DNA from: an uncultured Thiothrix sp. | Lineage (GTDB): Bacteria; Pseudomonadota; Gammaproteobacteria; Thiotrichales; Thiotrichaceae | NCBI RefSeq assembly: GCF_937873765.1 | Contig: NZ_CALMZC010000015.1 | Span: 124,001-188,000 of the forward strand | Length of the DNA stretch: 64,000 bases | Direction of reading: 5' to 3' | In this document: positions 55,313 to 64,000 of the stretch, one piece after another | Layout: each line of letters begins with the position of its first letter | How positions within the stretch are numbered: the first letter of the stretch is position 1 | Position numbers and translations under genes: made by a program | The notes under the pieces: generated by a model | Told to the model about the DNA's origin: nothing | Database searches by the model: none | The model's input: the letters and a program-made list of their open reading frames with translations, nothing else

Positions 55313-55524
55313 ATATATTCTGATGGTATTTACTATCTAAAGTTTTCTCTATAAGTATAACAGACTACCTAAACTGAGTCTCAATCAGCACCGACTGAGT
55401 ATTGAGGCAATTTTTCTAAGTTTACTGCTGACTCAGGGTTAGCCCAGTTTACACTCTAAGTTTAGCGAGGCCGTCAAACTAGATAGCTTTCCCATTCCTA
55501 GTTTACTTGTGGCAAAATAGCCAC

Positions 55525-57351
55525 ATGCAAACCCCAAGCACTTTTGATCCCCAAGACTTCCTCAAGACCGTGCCGCATAAACCCGGTGTCTATCGTATGC
55601 TGGGCAAAAATGAGGAAATTCTATATGTGGGTAAGGCGAAAGACCTAAAAAATCGAGTATCGAGTTATTTCCGCTCGAAAGTAGCAAATTCGCGCATTTA
55701 TGCGCTGGTGCAGCAGATTCAGCGGGTGGAGGTAACGATTACTAGCACTGAAGCGGAAGCTTTGCTGCTGGAAAGTAATCTGATCAAGCAACACGCACCG
55801 CATTACAATATTCGCCTTAAGGATGGGAAAGGCTACCCGTATATCTATATCTCTAAGCACGAGTATCCCCGTATTCAATTTTATCGTGGTTCACGTAAAG
55901 AGCTGGGGCAATATTTTGGCCCTTATCCTAGTGCGGGTGCGGTTAGTCAGACTTTACATCTCATGAAGCGCTTATTCAAAGCACGCCAATGTGAGGATAG
56001 TTATTTCGCGAATCGGTCAAGGCCTTGTTTGGAGTATCAGATTAAGCGCTGTAGTGGGCCTTGTGTAGGCCTAATTGAAAAAGATGAATATGCCGATAAT
56101 ATTCGTCACGCCGTGCAGTTCCTGCAAGGACACACACAAGATGCGATTGATGAATTGGTTGTCAAGATGGAGAAATCAGCAGCGCAGTTAAATTTTGAAA
56201 AAGCTGCCGAGCAGCGTGATTTGATTGAGAGTTTACGGCATATTTCTCAGCAACAATATGTCACTGGCACCAGTGGGAATGTGGATGTAGTCGCCATTGC
56301 GACTGAAGCCGGTTTAGCCAGCGTGCAAGTTTTCACGATTCGTAATGGGCATAATTTAGGGAATCGCAACTTCTTTCCCGAGTTACCCGATGATGAAATC
56401 AAAATAGATGAAATCTTAGAGAGCTTCTTATCGCAGTATTATTTGAATCATGATGTGCCGGGGGAGATTTTAGTCTCAGAGCTGCCTGCAGAGCATGCAG
56501 TATTAGAGGATATGCTGACACTCAAGCAAGAGCGTAAAGTACTGATTCGCCAGCCACAACGCGGTGAACGTACCAAGTGGGTAGAAATGGCGATCCGTAA
56601 TGCTGAGCAAGCTTTGCAAATGCAGATTGCTTCTAAGGCAGGGATGCGCCAGCGTTTATTTGCATTGCAAGTGGCTTTGGGTTTAGATTCACCGCCAGCA
56701 CGGATGGAGTGTTTTGACATAAGCCATACAATGGGGGAGGCGACAGTGGCCTCCTGTGTAGTGTTTGGCATGGAAGGCCCGCTCAAATCGGAATATCGGC
56801 GTTATAATATTAATGGAATTCAAGCGGGTGATGATTATGCGGCGATGCATCAGGCTTTGACGCGACGGTTTCGTCGGGGGACTGAGCAAGATGGTAAACT
56901 GCCTGATATTCTGTTGATTGATGGCGGTAGTGGGCAAGTGACTCAAGCCTTAGATGTTTTGCAGACTTTAGCCATCACGCATGTAAATGTGGTGGGAGTG
57001 GCGAAAGGGGAAGGGCGTAAACCCGGTCTAGAAACCTTGATTATTGAGAATAATACTGAACGCCTCACTTTACCCGAACATTCACCGGCCTTGCATTTAG
57101 TACAGCAAATTCGGGATGAGGCGCATCGTTTTGCAATCACGGGCCATCGCGCGAAGCGACAAAAAGCGCGTACTCAATCTGCTTTGGAAGCCATTAATGG
57201 TTTAGGTAGTAAACGCCGCCAAGTTTTGTTAAAGCAATTTGGTGGTTTGCGTGCGATTGAGCGTGCGAGTGTTGAAGAATTAGCGAAAGTGCCGGGAATC
57301 AGCTTGGCCTTAGCGCAAAAAATTTACGATCAATTTAATGGAGATCGGTAG
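55525..57351 (+). CDS. uvrC: Excinuclease ABC subunit C
   Basis: 608 residues from ATG 55525; a TTG six codons upstream is in frame. GIY-YIG domain PGVYRMLGKNEEILYVGKAKD, a UVR motif with EKAAEQRDLIESL, the RNase H-like endonuclease with MECFDISHTMGE and LIDGGSGQV, and a C-terminal helix-hairpin-helix pair (INGLGSKRRQVLLKQFGG, VPGISLALAQKI). Makes both incisions in nucleotide excision repair. pgsA follows directly. Confidence 0.97.
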   Translation: MQTPSTFDPQDFLKTVPHKPGVYRMLGKNEEILYVGKAKDLKNRVSSYFRSKVANSRIYALVQQIQRVEVTITSTEAEALLLESNLIKQHAPHYNIRLKDGKGYPYIYISKHEYPRIQFYRGSRKELGQYFGPYPSAGAVSQTLHLMKRLFKARQCEDSYFANRSRPCLEYQIKRCSGPCVGLIEKDEYADNIRHAVQFLQGHTQDAIDELVVKMEKSAAQLNFEKAAEQRDLIESLRHISQQQYVTGTSGNVDVVAIATEAGLASVQVFTIRNGHNLGNRNFFPELPDDEIKIDEILESFLSQYYLNHDVPGEILVSELPAEHAVLEDMLTLKQERKVLIRQPQRGERTKWVEMAIRNAEQALQMQIASKAGMRQRLFALQVALGLDSPPARMECFDISHTMGEATVASCVVFGMEGPLKSEYRRYNINGIQAGDDYAAMHQALTRRFRRGTEQDGKLPDILLIDGGSGQVTQALDVLQTLAITHVNVVGVAKGEGRKPGLETLIIENNTERLTLPEHSPALHLVQQIRDEAHRFAITGHRAKRQKARTQSALEAINGLGSKRRQVLLKQFGGLRAIERASVEELAKVPGISLALAQKIYDQFNGDR

Positions 57352-57915
57352 TTGAAAAACATGAACCTACCCATCCTGCTGACTTGGGTGCGGATTGCTT
57401 TTATTCCTTTACTGATCCTGTTTTTTTATCTTGATCGACCTTGGGCACCATTTGCTGCAGCATTAGTCTTTGGGCTTGCAGGTTTAACCGACTGGGCGGA
57501 TGGCTATTTAGCGCGTAAATGGCAACAAGAGTCTCGCTTTGGTGCTTTCCTTGATCCAGTTGCGGATAAGCTAATTGTTGCGGTCGCTATGCTCCTCATT
57601 GTCGAACGTGAAGCTAATCTTTGGTTTACTTTAGCGGGGATGATCATTATTGGGCGTGAGATTGTGATCTCTGCCTTACGTGAGTGGATGGCGCAAGTAG
57701 GTTTACGTGGAAAAGTAGCCGTCGCTTTTATGGGCAAACTCAAAACAACTTTCCAAATTATTGCTTTAATCTTCTTATTATATAATCAAGCCTTGTTTGG
57801 CTTTTTGCCAATGCGAGAGCTAGGAATTATCGCCTTGGTACTGGCGACGATTCTAACTTTAGTGTCGATGCTGCAATACTTGCAAAGTGCTTTTGTAGCG
57901 ACTAAGGAAACCTAA
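57352..57915 (+). CDS. pgsA: Phosphatidylglycerophosphate synthase
   Basis: 187 residues. CDP-alcohol phosphotransferase motif D-x2-D-G-x2-A-R-x8-G-x3-D-x3-D is complete in LTDWADGYLARKWQQE and RFGAFLDPVADK. Four to five membrane helices. The first committed step towards phosphatidylglycerol and cardiolipin. TTG 57352 is chosen for its GGAG eight bases upstream; ATG 57361 is an alternative. The uvrC-pgsA order is common in gammaproteobacteria. Confidence 0.95.
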   Translation: MKNMNLPILLTWVRIAFIPLLILFFYLDRPWAPFAAALVFGLAGLTDWADGYLARKWQQESRFGAFLDPVADKLIVAVAMLLIVEREANLWFTLAGMIIIGREIVISALREWMAQVGLRGKVAVAFMGKLKTTFQIIALIFLLYNQALFGFLPMRELGIIALVLATILTLVSMLQYLQSAFVATKET

Positions 57916-57972
57916 TGGATACTGCTAGCTCCAGCTCTGCAAGCTAAGTTTGAAGAGCTGGGTAAACTAAGT

Positions 57973-58701
57973 TTAAGCGCTCCGCCCAGCAATTAAGAAG
58001 TCTTGATATTCCTTCAAACGTTGCCAATTTTGTTTAGCAGCTAATTCAGCTTGATAAGGCCAAGATTTGGGTTCATGTAGCTTAAATTGATTGCCACCGG
58101 CTTCTAGAATGGCTTTTAAAGTGTCCCGATCCATCGTAGCGAGCTTGGCATAGCTTTTAATACCAGCTTCATTCAAAAGTTTTTCAATCTTTGGACCAAT
58201 ACCTTCTAGCTTTTTCAGATCATCGACATGATCCGCATTTGGAATAACGATAGGCGCTATAGTCGGCTCAACCGCTTGAGTGGCTTTAGGTGGAGCAGAG
58301 GGTGTCACCCGACTTGGAAAGACTGTACTGGGATTAGGGTTAGCTGCGTGATTTGTGCCAACAGTGTCGTGATCACTGCTGCGGCCTTTTAAGAGACTAC
58401 GCAAGTCAGCTTCATAAGTAGTTTCCTGTTCCACTTTAGACAGGTTGACGCTAACAGAGGGCGGATAGCTTGAGGTCACTGGGTTGCTAGCCCCAATCCG
58501 TGCACGCATTTGTGCGACGGGGTCTAACAGTTCTGTTTGCTCTTCAAGCACTATAGGCTTAGTGGGCTTTTTGCAGCACAAACCTATTTTTTTCAGCACA
58601 TAACAGAGCAAAGCGCCTAGCAAAAAACAGCCAATGAGCAATAAAGCAATCTCAAAGCTGGCTGTGCCGAAGGTATAAGCGGAGTTAGTCGTTTCGTTCA
58701 C
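57973..58701 (-). CDS. Membrane-anchored helix-hairpin-helix (DUF4332-like) protein
   Basis: 242 residues with a GTG start. One membrane helix near the N-terminus (FEIALLLIGCFLLGALLCYVL), a Ser/Thr/Pro-rich linker, then a C-terminal domain (about 160-240) with DDLKKLEGIGPKIEKLLNEAGI, the helix-hairpin-helix of the DUF4332/NuoE-associated type. The helix, linker and domain would place it at the inner membrane facing the cytoplasm. Its N-terminus resembles the 41-residue peptide just upstream. Last gene of the OmpA-type operon. Confidence 0.75.
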   Translation of the reverse strand: MNETTNSAYTFGTASFEIALLLIGCFLLGALLCYVLKKIGLCCKKPTKPIVLEEQTELLDPVAQMRARIGASNPVTSSYPPSVSVNLSKVEQETTYEADLRSLLKGRSSDHDTVGTNHAANPNPSTVFPSRVTPSAPPKATQAVEPTIAPIVIPNADHVDDLKKLEGIGPKIEKLLNEAGIKSYAKLATMDRDTLKAILEAGGNQFKLHEPKSWPYQAELAAKQNWQRLKEYQDFLIAGRSA

Positions 58702-58713
58702 AGTCCAGATCCC

Positions 58714-58839
58714 TTAGTCATTGGATTTACTTTGTAGATAACAGAATAAGAAGCCCAAGATAAAGGCAACACCTAGCATAATAGCTAGTTCTAAACTAGC
58801 ATCGCTCATGTCAACACGGCTAGTAACGTTTTCGAACAT
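58714..58839 (-). CDS. 41-residue membrane peptide between OmpA-type and HHH genes
   Basis: ATG at 58839 with GGGAG nine bases upstream; stop 12 bases before the start of the helix-hairpin-helix gene. Sequence MFENVTSRVDMSDASLELAI then a hydrophobic helix LGVAFILGFLFCYLQSK. The helix region parallels the first membrane segment of the next protein (ASLELAIMLGVAFILGFLFCY against ASFEIALLLIGCFLLGALLCY), which suggests an origin by duplication. A small membrane partner of the neighbouring proteins is likely; function unknown. Confidence 0.65.
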   Translation of the reverse strand: MFENVTSRVDMSDASLELAIMLGVAFILGFLFCYLQSKSND

Positions 58840-58862
58840 TAATCGGTACTCCCATAGCCAAA

Positions 58863-60515
58863 TTATCTGATCGGCTTTACTTCAACGCGGCGGTTTTTGT
58901 TACGACCTTCCTCGGTTTTATTAGTCACCCAAGGCGCTGTTTCACCTTTGGAGCTAGCTTCAACCCGATCCGCTGGTGCACCGCGCTTCACTAACAAGCT
59001 GCGAATGCGCTCAGCTCGTTGGAGGCCTAGTTTTTCATTGATGTCAGCATCACCCACATTGTCGGTATGCCCGATGATTTTCACTTTAGCGGTTGGATTG
59101 GCGGCTAAGAAGCCTATTAAATCATCAAAGTACTCTTTTGTGCTATCCGCAAGCTCTGGTTTACTGGAGCGGAAAGGAAAATATAAACGGGCAGAGCTAA
59201 CATTTTTCTTATCAGTTGACTTTTCCAAATCGACAGTAATTTTATCCTTTTCATCAGCCTTAGCTGCGGCGTTCTCTTCTTTAGGCGCAGTTTTTTCAGT
59301 TGCTGCTGTAGGTTTCTCTTTGGTAACTTCTTCAGTCGCTGTCTCTGGTTTTGCCTCAGCTTCAGTAGTGGCAGTGCTGTGTTCTGTAGATACTACATCG
59401 GTTGCCATGTCTGGATCTTTAGGGCTAGGTTCGGCGGTACTAGTAGTTTGTAACACCGTTTCGCCAGAAGATTTAGCATCTAAATAATCGGGCAAGCTAT
59501 TTTTATTATGATCCAACGCATCATTAAACTTGCCATCATTATTAGGGTCAGGGTTTTCCATCGCCGTCATCACACCATCATTATCGTCATCAGTGTCAAG
59601 TGCGTCTAAAATCCCATCGCCATCGCTATCTTTTTTATCGGCTAATTCAATACTATCCGGAACGCCATCCCCATCTGAATCGGTCAGGCTAGGATTAGTA
59701 CCCGCTTCTTTTTCCTCACCATTGCTGATGCCATCATGGTCATCATCTAAGGTCGCCCAGCCGCTATCTTTATCTAAGTAATCGGGAATGCCATCTTGAT
59801 CACTATCTCGTGCATCAGCGACTGAGCCATCTTTATTCGGATCGACTGCTTCGTTAGAGGTTAAATCACCATCATCATCATCATCGGTATCTAAAGCATT
59901 AATAGTGCCATCATCATCGGTATCTAAGGGAGCGTCTGTAGGTTTGTCACCTAGTTCATCTTTATCACTGACCCCATCTTTATCCGAGTCTGCCATATAA
60001 GGGTCAAGACCGAACTTTTTCTCTAGCTCATTGGAGACACCATCTTTATCGCTATCATCGACATTGGTCGTAACAGGTTCAGGGTTTGGTACTGGTTCAA
60101 CCGTAGGGGTTGCTACTTTGTTCACGTCTTCGGCTTTAGCTGTCTCAGTCGTTTCAGCAGGTTTGGCTTCAATCAGCTCCGCCTTATTTTCTGTAGCTAG
60201 TTCAGCAGGCTTTTCTTCAGTTTGTGTAGAGGTGCTTGCTGTTGAGGGAGGTGTGCTAGTCTCAGTAGTTGCTTCAGGTTTAGGTTCAGGGCTTGTACTA
60301 TTGACGGCTAATTGAGTCGTGGCCGCTACAGGGGTATCAGCCGCTTTATGTGTATCAGCATTAGCATCTGGTTCTGCATCATGAGATTCGGTAACGTTTT
60401 CAGCATGTGCTACGGGTGTACCACAGAAGCCTTTGATATTACAAGCGTACCACCACCAACTGGCTAGACCCCATACACCAGCAAGAACTAGTACCACTAG
60501 CGCTTTTGCTTTCAT
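58863..60515 (-). CDS. OmpA-family protein with thrombospondin type 3 repeats
   Basis: 550 residues from ATG 60515, which has AGGA and GGAG upstream. One N-terminal membrane helix (KALVVLVLAGVWGLASWWWY) followed by CNIKGFCGTPVAH, a long Thr/Glu/Ala-rich spacer (to about 165), a block of calcium-type TSP3 repeats (DSDKDGVSNELEKKFGLDP, DTDDDGTINALDTDDDDDGD, DADH; about 165-340), a second spacer, and an OmpA peptidoglycan-binding domain (about 430-545) with IIGHTDNVGDADINEKL and GRNKNRRVEV. It anchors the envelope to peptidoglycan. Followed by the 41-aa and HHH genes. Confidence 0.92.
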   Translation of the reverse strand: MKAKALVVLVLAGVWGLASWWWYACNIKGFCGTPVAHAENVTESHDAEPDANADTHKAADTPVAATTQLAVNSTSPEPKPEATTETSTPPSTASTSTQTEEKPAELATENKAELIEAKPAETTETAKAEDVNKVATPTVEPVPNPEPVTTNVDDSDKDGVSNELEKKFGLDPYMADSDKDGVSDKDELGDKPTDAPLDTDDDGTINALDTDDDDDGDLTSNEAVDPNKDGSVADARDSDQDGIPDYLDKDSGWATLDDDHDGISNGEEKEAGTNPSLTDSDGDGVPDSIELADKKDSDGDGILDALDTDDDNDGVMTAMENPDPNNDGKFNDALDHNKNSLPDYLDAKSSGETVLQTTSTAEPSPKDPDMATDVVSTEHSTATTEAEAKPETATEEVTKEKPTAATEKTAPKEENAAAKADEKDKITVDLEKSTDKKNVSSARLYFPFRSSKPELADSTKEYFDDLIGFLAANPTAKVKIIGHTDNVGDADINEKLGLQRAERIRSLLVKRGAPADRVEASSKGETAPWVTNKTEEGRNKNRRVEVKPIR

Positions 60516-60675
60516 TATCCTGATAACTCCTTTATGTTTGAGTGGAATCCCAGCGCGAGGAAGCATTATTTTAGTTAGCCATTGTCACAACTAGTTGCCC
60601 GCTGCCCGCTTCCTTGGATTCGTGTAGCATTGTAGCACTGTAATTTTCGATAATTTTGATTTAGTCACCTAAAAC

Positions 60676-61101
60676 CTAGCATTGTTCCCAAGGCAAGCCA
60701 TGAAAACGCCAACCACCAAGGGTGCTACGATGCTGGTGTTCATCGCGTTCACCTTCAAAGCCTTCATTCACATGTAAAACTTGCTGAAAGCCCGCAGCAA
60801 GCAGAGCCGCTGCCGCATCTTGCGTGCGTTTGCCACTACGACAACATAAGACAATGGCAGTTTCGGTTTTAGGATCTAAACCTTTAAAGCGCACTGTTAG
60901 TAAACGTTCGATATCCCTCACGAAGTTTGGATTTACATCCCAATCAGGCTCATCAATCCAGGCAATGTGAATAGATCCTACAGGGTGACCTACGAATAAA
61001 TACTCCATAGATGAGCGTATATCGACTAGAACGCTGTTCGCAGGATTTTCCTGTAAATATTGATAAGCAGCAATAGGCGTTAAGTCGATCAGCTCAGCCA
61101 T
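60676..61101 (-). CDS. Single-domain rhodanese-like protein
   Basis: 141 residues. ILVDIRSSMEYLFVGHPVGS-type CH2 block (here VLVDIRSSMEYLFVGHP) and active-site loop LCCRSGKRTQDA with catalytic Cys. The loop is of six residues, typical of sulfur-transferring rhodaneses. Substrate and acceptor unknown. It lies 38 bases after the second sdhE-like gene and may share its transcript. Confidence 0.9.
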   Translation of the reverse strand: MAELIDLTPIAAYQYLQENPANSVLVDIRSSMEYLFVGHPVGSIHIAWIDEPDWDVNPNFVRDIERLLTVRFKGLDPKTETAIVLCCRSGKRTQDAAAALLAAGFQQVLHVNEGFEGERDEHQHRSTLGGWRFHGLPWEQC

Positions 61102-61139
61102 GAGTCTTCCTCTAACATAATAATGAGTTCTTGGGATAA

Positions 61140-61409
61140 TTAGTTAGGCGAGCGCATCAGTGTAAGAATAGCCACAATACCCGAATCATTGGGGAGCTGT
61201 TTGCCCGCTAACCACTGCAAAATATCCTTATCAGCCGCACTTAGCAAGCGTTCAAATGCAAACTGGTCACCCATTGCTAAAGAGGGATAAACATTCTCAA
61301 GAAAGCTGAGTAAAGGTCTATTGAGTTCCGATTGGGTGCGATGGCAAGCCCAGCGTAAGCGCACTAAACGTTCTTGCCATTGTTCTTCGCTTTGATGAAA
61401 AATACCCAT
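61140..61409 (-). CDS. SdhE-like protein, divergent tandem copy
   Basis: 89 residues, SdhE fold: RLRWACHRTQSELNRPLLSF, QFAFERLLSAADKDILQWLAG. The RGxxE motif that SdhE uses for flavin attachment is altered: HRTQSELN here against CRRGMKELD in the upstream copy, so the key Gly is Thr. It starts one base inside the stop of the upstream copy (TAATG). It may have a different client, regulate SdhE, or be degenerate; the sequence cannot decide. Confidence 0.75.
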   Translation of the reverse strand: MGIFHQSEEQWQERLVRLRWACHRTQSELNRPLLSFLENVYPSLAMGDQFAFERLLSAADKDILQWLAGKQLPNDSGIVAILTLMRSPN

Positions 61410-61642
61410 TAAGAAAGGGCGCGAATTTTAGCAGCTAAGGCCTGAAAGGGTTCAGGGGTAGGTTCTGTCTGGAAAATAATCCCAAACAGGCTAGGATCTT
61501 GAAGTTCGAGTAATTCATCAAAGCGCTTAATTTCTTCAACATCAGCCTGCGGGAAATGATTGACTAAGTAACGCTCGAGTACAAAATCGAGTTCTTTCAT
61601 ACCGCGCCGACACCGCAATTTGTAGCGAGAGAGTTCGTTCAT
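61409..61642 (-). CDS. sdhE: Succinate dehydrogenase flavinylation factor SdhE
   Basis: 77 residues from ATG 61642, which has AGGTGG close upstream. Family block LRCRRGMKELDFVLERYL contains the RGxxE motif needed for covalent FAD attachment to SdhA. LLELQDPSLFGIIF is the second family block. It lies directly after the sdhAB genes on the same strand, separated by a hairpin. A longer TTG start at 61666 is unlikely because it falls in the hairpin. Confidence 0.92.
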   Translation of the reverse strand: MNELSRYKLRCRRGMKELDFVLERYLVNHFPQADVEEIKRFDELLELQDPSLFGIIFQTEPTPEPFQALAAKIRALS

Positions 61643-61664
61643 GCAGTCCACCTTTATTCTCTGC

Positions 61665-61694
61665 AAAACCCTTCCCCCACACGATGAGAAGGGT
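61665..61694 (-). terminator. Terminator-like hairpin between sdhB and sdhE
   Basis: 7-bp stem ACCCTTC/GAAGGGT (61668-61674 and 61688-61694) followed on the minus strand by TTTT. It would reduce or end transcription from sdhAB before sdhE, so sdhE may depend on read-through or its own promoter. Confidence 0.55.
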
Positions 61695-61720
61695 GCTAGA
61701 ACGAGCCTAATTAAGCGAGC

Positions 61721-62503
61721 TTAATAGAGGCGCTCCACCATCATTTTTTTCAGCTCGCCAATCGCTTTCGCTGGATTTAAGCCTTTAGGGCAAGTATTAG
61801 TGCAGTTCATGATGGTATGGCAGCGATAGAGCTTGAAGGGGTCTTCAAGATTATCTAAGCGCTCACCGGTGGCCTCATCACGACTATCAATAACCCAGCG
61901 ATAAGCCTGCAGTAGAACGGATGGACCTAAATAACGATCACCATTCCACCAATAGCTTGGGCACGAGGTTGAACAGCTTGCACACAGAATACATTCATAT
62001 AAGCCGTCGAGCTTTTTACGATCTTCTGGCGATTGTAAGCGCTCGCGATCTTGTGGTGCTGGCGTTGAAGTCTGCATCCACGGCTTAATCGAGGCATATT
62101 GTGCATAGAAGTGTGTTAAATCTGGAACCAGATCTTTCACAACTTCCATATGCGGCAATGGGCTAATCGTAATGTCACCCGGAATATCCTCAATCGCTTT
62201 AATGCAAGCTAAGGTATTCGTACCGCCGATATTCATTGCGCAAGAGCCACAGATACCTTCACGGCAAGAGCGCCGGAAAGTCAGCGTAGGGTCAATCTCG
62301 TTTTTAATCTTGAGAAGCGCATCCAATACCATCGGTGCGCAATCATCTAGATCAATCGGGAAAGTATCCCACCGTGGGTTTTGCCCACTATCAGGATCAT
62401 AACGATAGATCTTGAAGTTTTTTACACGGCTAGCACCGGTGGGTGTCGGCCAAGTTTTGCCTTCTTTAATGATCGAATTCGCAGGAAGTTTAAATTCAGC
62501 CAT
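61721..62503 (-). CDS. sdhB: Succinate dehydrogenase iron-sulfur subunit
   Basis: 260 residues. Plant-type [2Fe-2S] ligands in [21 protein letters not shown], then [4Fe-4S] and [3Fe-4S] ligands in [16 protein letters not shown] and [17 protein letters not shown]. Passes electrons from SdhA to the membrane quinone site. It follows sdhA by 18 bases. The membrane subunits sdhC and sdhD are expected upstream of sdhA, outside the window. Confidence 0.97.
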   Translation of the reverse strand: MAEFKLPANSIIKEGKTWPTPTGASRVKNFKIYRYDPDSGQNPRWDTFPIDLDDCAPMVLDALLKIKNEIDPTLTFRRSCREGICGSCAMNIGGTNTLACIKAIEDIPGDITISPLPHMEVVKDLVPDLTHFYAQYASIKPWMQTSTPAPQDRERLQSPEDRKKLDGLYECILCASCSTSCPSYWWNGDRYLGPSVLLQAYRWVIDSRDEATGERLDNLEDPFKLYRCHTIMNCTNTCPKGLNPAKAIGELKKMMVERLY

Positions 62504-62521
62504 CTTCGTTATACTCCCTTC

Positions 62522-64000
62522 TTAATAGGTACGCTTCTTCGGTGCAATATACTCAACCTCATCAGTGAGGGTATAAGTATGCACCGGACGATAGTCAATA
62601 TTGACCTGACCTTGCTCATTCACCCATGCTAATGAGTGTTTCATCCAATTCGCATCATCGCGCTCTGGGAAATCTTCACGAGCGTGAGCACCACGACTTT
62701 CTTGACGATTTAGTGCGCATTGGACGGAAACCTGTGCACAATCCAAAAGATTAGCTAATTCAAAGGTTTCCATTAAATCAGAGTTCCAGATCAAGCCACG
62801 GTCGCTCACTTTGACATCATTGTAGCTAGCATAAATCGCGTTCATTTTATCCACGCCTTCTTGCAGTGAGTCACCGGTACGGAAGACAGCCGCATGTTTT
62901 TGCATCGCGTGTTGCATGTTGTCACGGATTTCTGCTGTAGTGGTTTTGCCGTTGGCATTATGAATACGTTTGAAGCGATTCAATGCTTTCTCTAAACCTG
63001 CTTTTGGCAGATCCGGTTGGTTAGCACCCGCTTTTAAGGTTTCCGCACAACGATTGGCTGCTGCACGACCGAAAACCACAATATCTAGCAGCGAGTTAGA
63101 ACCTAAACGGTTCGCACCATGCACAGATACGCAAGCACATTCACCAATCGCCATTAAACCGGGTACTACACTATCAGGGTTGCCGTCTTTCAGCGTGACG
63201 ACTTCACCATGATAATTAGTTGGAATCCCCCCCATGTTGTAGTGAACGGTTGGTAGCACAGGAATCGGTTCTTTGGTAACGTCTACACCCGCGAAAATCT
63301 TCGCACTCTCAGCGATACCCGGTAAGCGTTCATGAATCACTTCCGCACCCAAATGCTCCAAGTGGATATGGATGTGGTCTTTATTCGGACCAACGCCACG
63401 ACCTTCATTAATCTCGATGGTCATTGAGCGGCTAACGACATCGCGTGAAGCCAAATCTTTCGCATTCGGCGCATAACGTTCCATAAAGCGCTCGCCGAGG
63501 GAATTGGTCAGATAACCACCTTCACCCCTTACACCTTCAGTAATCAAGCAGCCTGAACCATAAATGCCAGTAGGGTGGAATTGAGTAAATTCCATATCTT
63601 GCAGCGGTAAACCAGCACGAGTCACCATGCCATTACCATCCCCTGTACAAGTATGCGCAGAAGTTGCAGAGAAATAAGCACGGCCATAACCGCCAGTAGC
63701 TAGTACCACGGTTTGGGCGCGGAACACACGTAAAGTGCCAGTCGCTAAATCCCAAGCTAACACACCACGGCAAACACCTTGGTCATCCATAATTAGGTCA
63801 GTGGCAAAGTGTTCGATATAGAACTCTGCATCATGACGCAAAGATTGTTGGTACAGGGTATGCAGAATCGCATGACCGGTGCGGTCAGCCGCTGCGCAAG
63901 TACGTTGGGCAATGCCTTCGCCGTAGTTCGTGGTCATTCCACCGAAAGGACGCTGATAGATACGGCCTTCTTCAGTACGAGAGAAGGGTACACCTTGATG
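62522..64000 (-). CDS. sdhA: Succinate dehydrogenase flavoprotein subunit (5' partial)
   Basis: The coding frame runs off the right edge (64000); the first residues read [20 protein letters not shown] before GMTTNYGEG. 492 codons are visible of about 590. Motifs [45 protein letters not shown] and [20 protein letters not shown] carry substrate and FAD-site residues. The covalent FAD His near the N-terminus is outside the window. Oxidises succinate to fumarate in the TCA cycle; clustered with sdhB and sdhE. Confidence 0.97.
   Translation of the reverse strand, partial: HQGVPFSRTEEGRIYQRPFGGMTTNYGEGIAQRTCAAADRTGHAILHTLYQQSLRHDAEFYIEHFATDLIMDDQGVCRGVLAWDLATGTLRVFRAQTVVLATGGYGRAYFSATSAHTCTGDGNGMVTRAGLPLQDMEFTQFHPTGIYGSGCLITEGVRGEGGYLTNSLGERFMERYAPNAKDLASRDVVSRSMTIEINEGRGVGPNKDHIHIHLEHLGAEVIHERLPGIAESAKIFAGVDVTKEPIPVLPTVHYNMGGIPTNYHGEVVTLKDGNPDSVVPGLMAIGECACVSVHGANRLGSNSLLDIVVFGRAAANRCAETLKAGANQPDLPKAGLEKALNRFKRIHNANGKTTTAEIRDNMQHAMQKHAAVFRTGDSLQEGVDKMNAIYASYNDVKVSDRGLIWNSDLMETFELANLLDCAQVSVQCALNRQESRGAHAREDFPERDDANWMKHSLAWVNEQGQVNIDYRPVHTYTLTDEVEYIAPKKRTY

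Noticed and set aside
58897-60315. Long open frames on the + strand opposite the OmpA/TSP3 gene
   Set aside because: They are Ser/Val-rich mirror frames of the Asp/Thr/Glu repeats, without start signals, and the minus-strand protein is well supported.

Overview
The window is a densely packed bacterial chromosome segment, most likely from a gammaproteobacterium. The gene families (GlnS, PBP1b followed by a TPR lipoprotein, YoaA-TsaB, SdhE, YciA) fit that class. A Thiothrix-like filamentous sulfur bacterium is my guess from overall style and is not proven. Base composition is moderate, except for an AT-rich left edge (1-1250) and some AT-rich intergenic DNA. GTG and TTG starts are common. I see no rRNA, tRNA, CRISPR array or insertion sequence.

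Left edge (1-3200): an accessory cassette on + with a membrane-anchored FGE/SUMF-like protein (cut by the window edge), a small unknown protein, a caspase-TIR fusion and a GH19 endolysin-like hydrolase. It is tightly coupled and looks like a conflict or cell-suicide module. 3.2-9.4 kb: threonine aldolase, hotdog thioesterase, an acyltransferase-SGNH protein, an MFS exporter and two small secreted proteins. 9.6-13.2 kb: glnS and panB-panC. 13.3-19.6 kb: an S41-type protease, a secreted beta-propeller, a GT-B-like glycosyltransferase, then LemA and two TPM-domain proteins.

19.5-21.5 kb: a probable RiPP system, a precursor-like peptide with four QPVYG units at an exact 16-residue period followed by a radical SAM/SPASM maturase. 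21.7-25.1 kb: a convergent OmpR-type regulator and a large 7TMR hybrid kinase. 25.8-31.7 kb: uvrA, a beta-helix protein, a membrane protein with a cytoplasmic winged-helix-like tail, and small secreted proteins around an intergenic region with two copies of TGTTA-N5-TAACA. 31.8-34.2 kb: two HupE/UreJ-like permeases and two DUF1007 proteins (probable metal uptake). yaaA beside them carries a large in-frame internal deletion.

35-39.7 kb: NYN protein, small transaldolase, periplasmic glutathione peroxidase, and an arsenic module (arsR, arsC, acr3) with a perfect 22-bp operator, then DedA. 40-49 kb: PBP1b and its likely lipoprotein partner, yoaA, tsaB, recJ and an EamA exporter. 49-50.5 kb: an HNH restriction-type gene broken by one TGG-to-TGA change, and a Uma2-family protein. 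50.6-57.9 kb: yciA, a NamZ-like protein, an SMR exporter, a methyltransferase, a zinc-free oxidoreductase, uvrC and pgsA. 58-64 kb, all on -: sdhA (cut by the window edge), sdhB, two tandem sdhE paralogues, a rhodanese, then an OmpA/TSP3 protein, a 41-aa membrane peptide and a helix-hairpin-helix membrane protein.

Most of the window is housekeeping. The notable parts are the caspase-TIR/GH19 cassette, the QPVYG peptide-radical SAM pair, the duplicated sdhE, and the two decayed genes.
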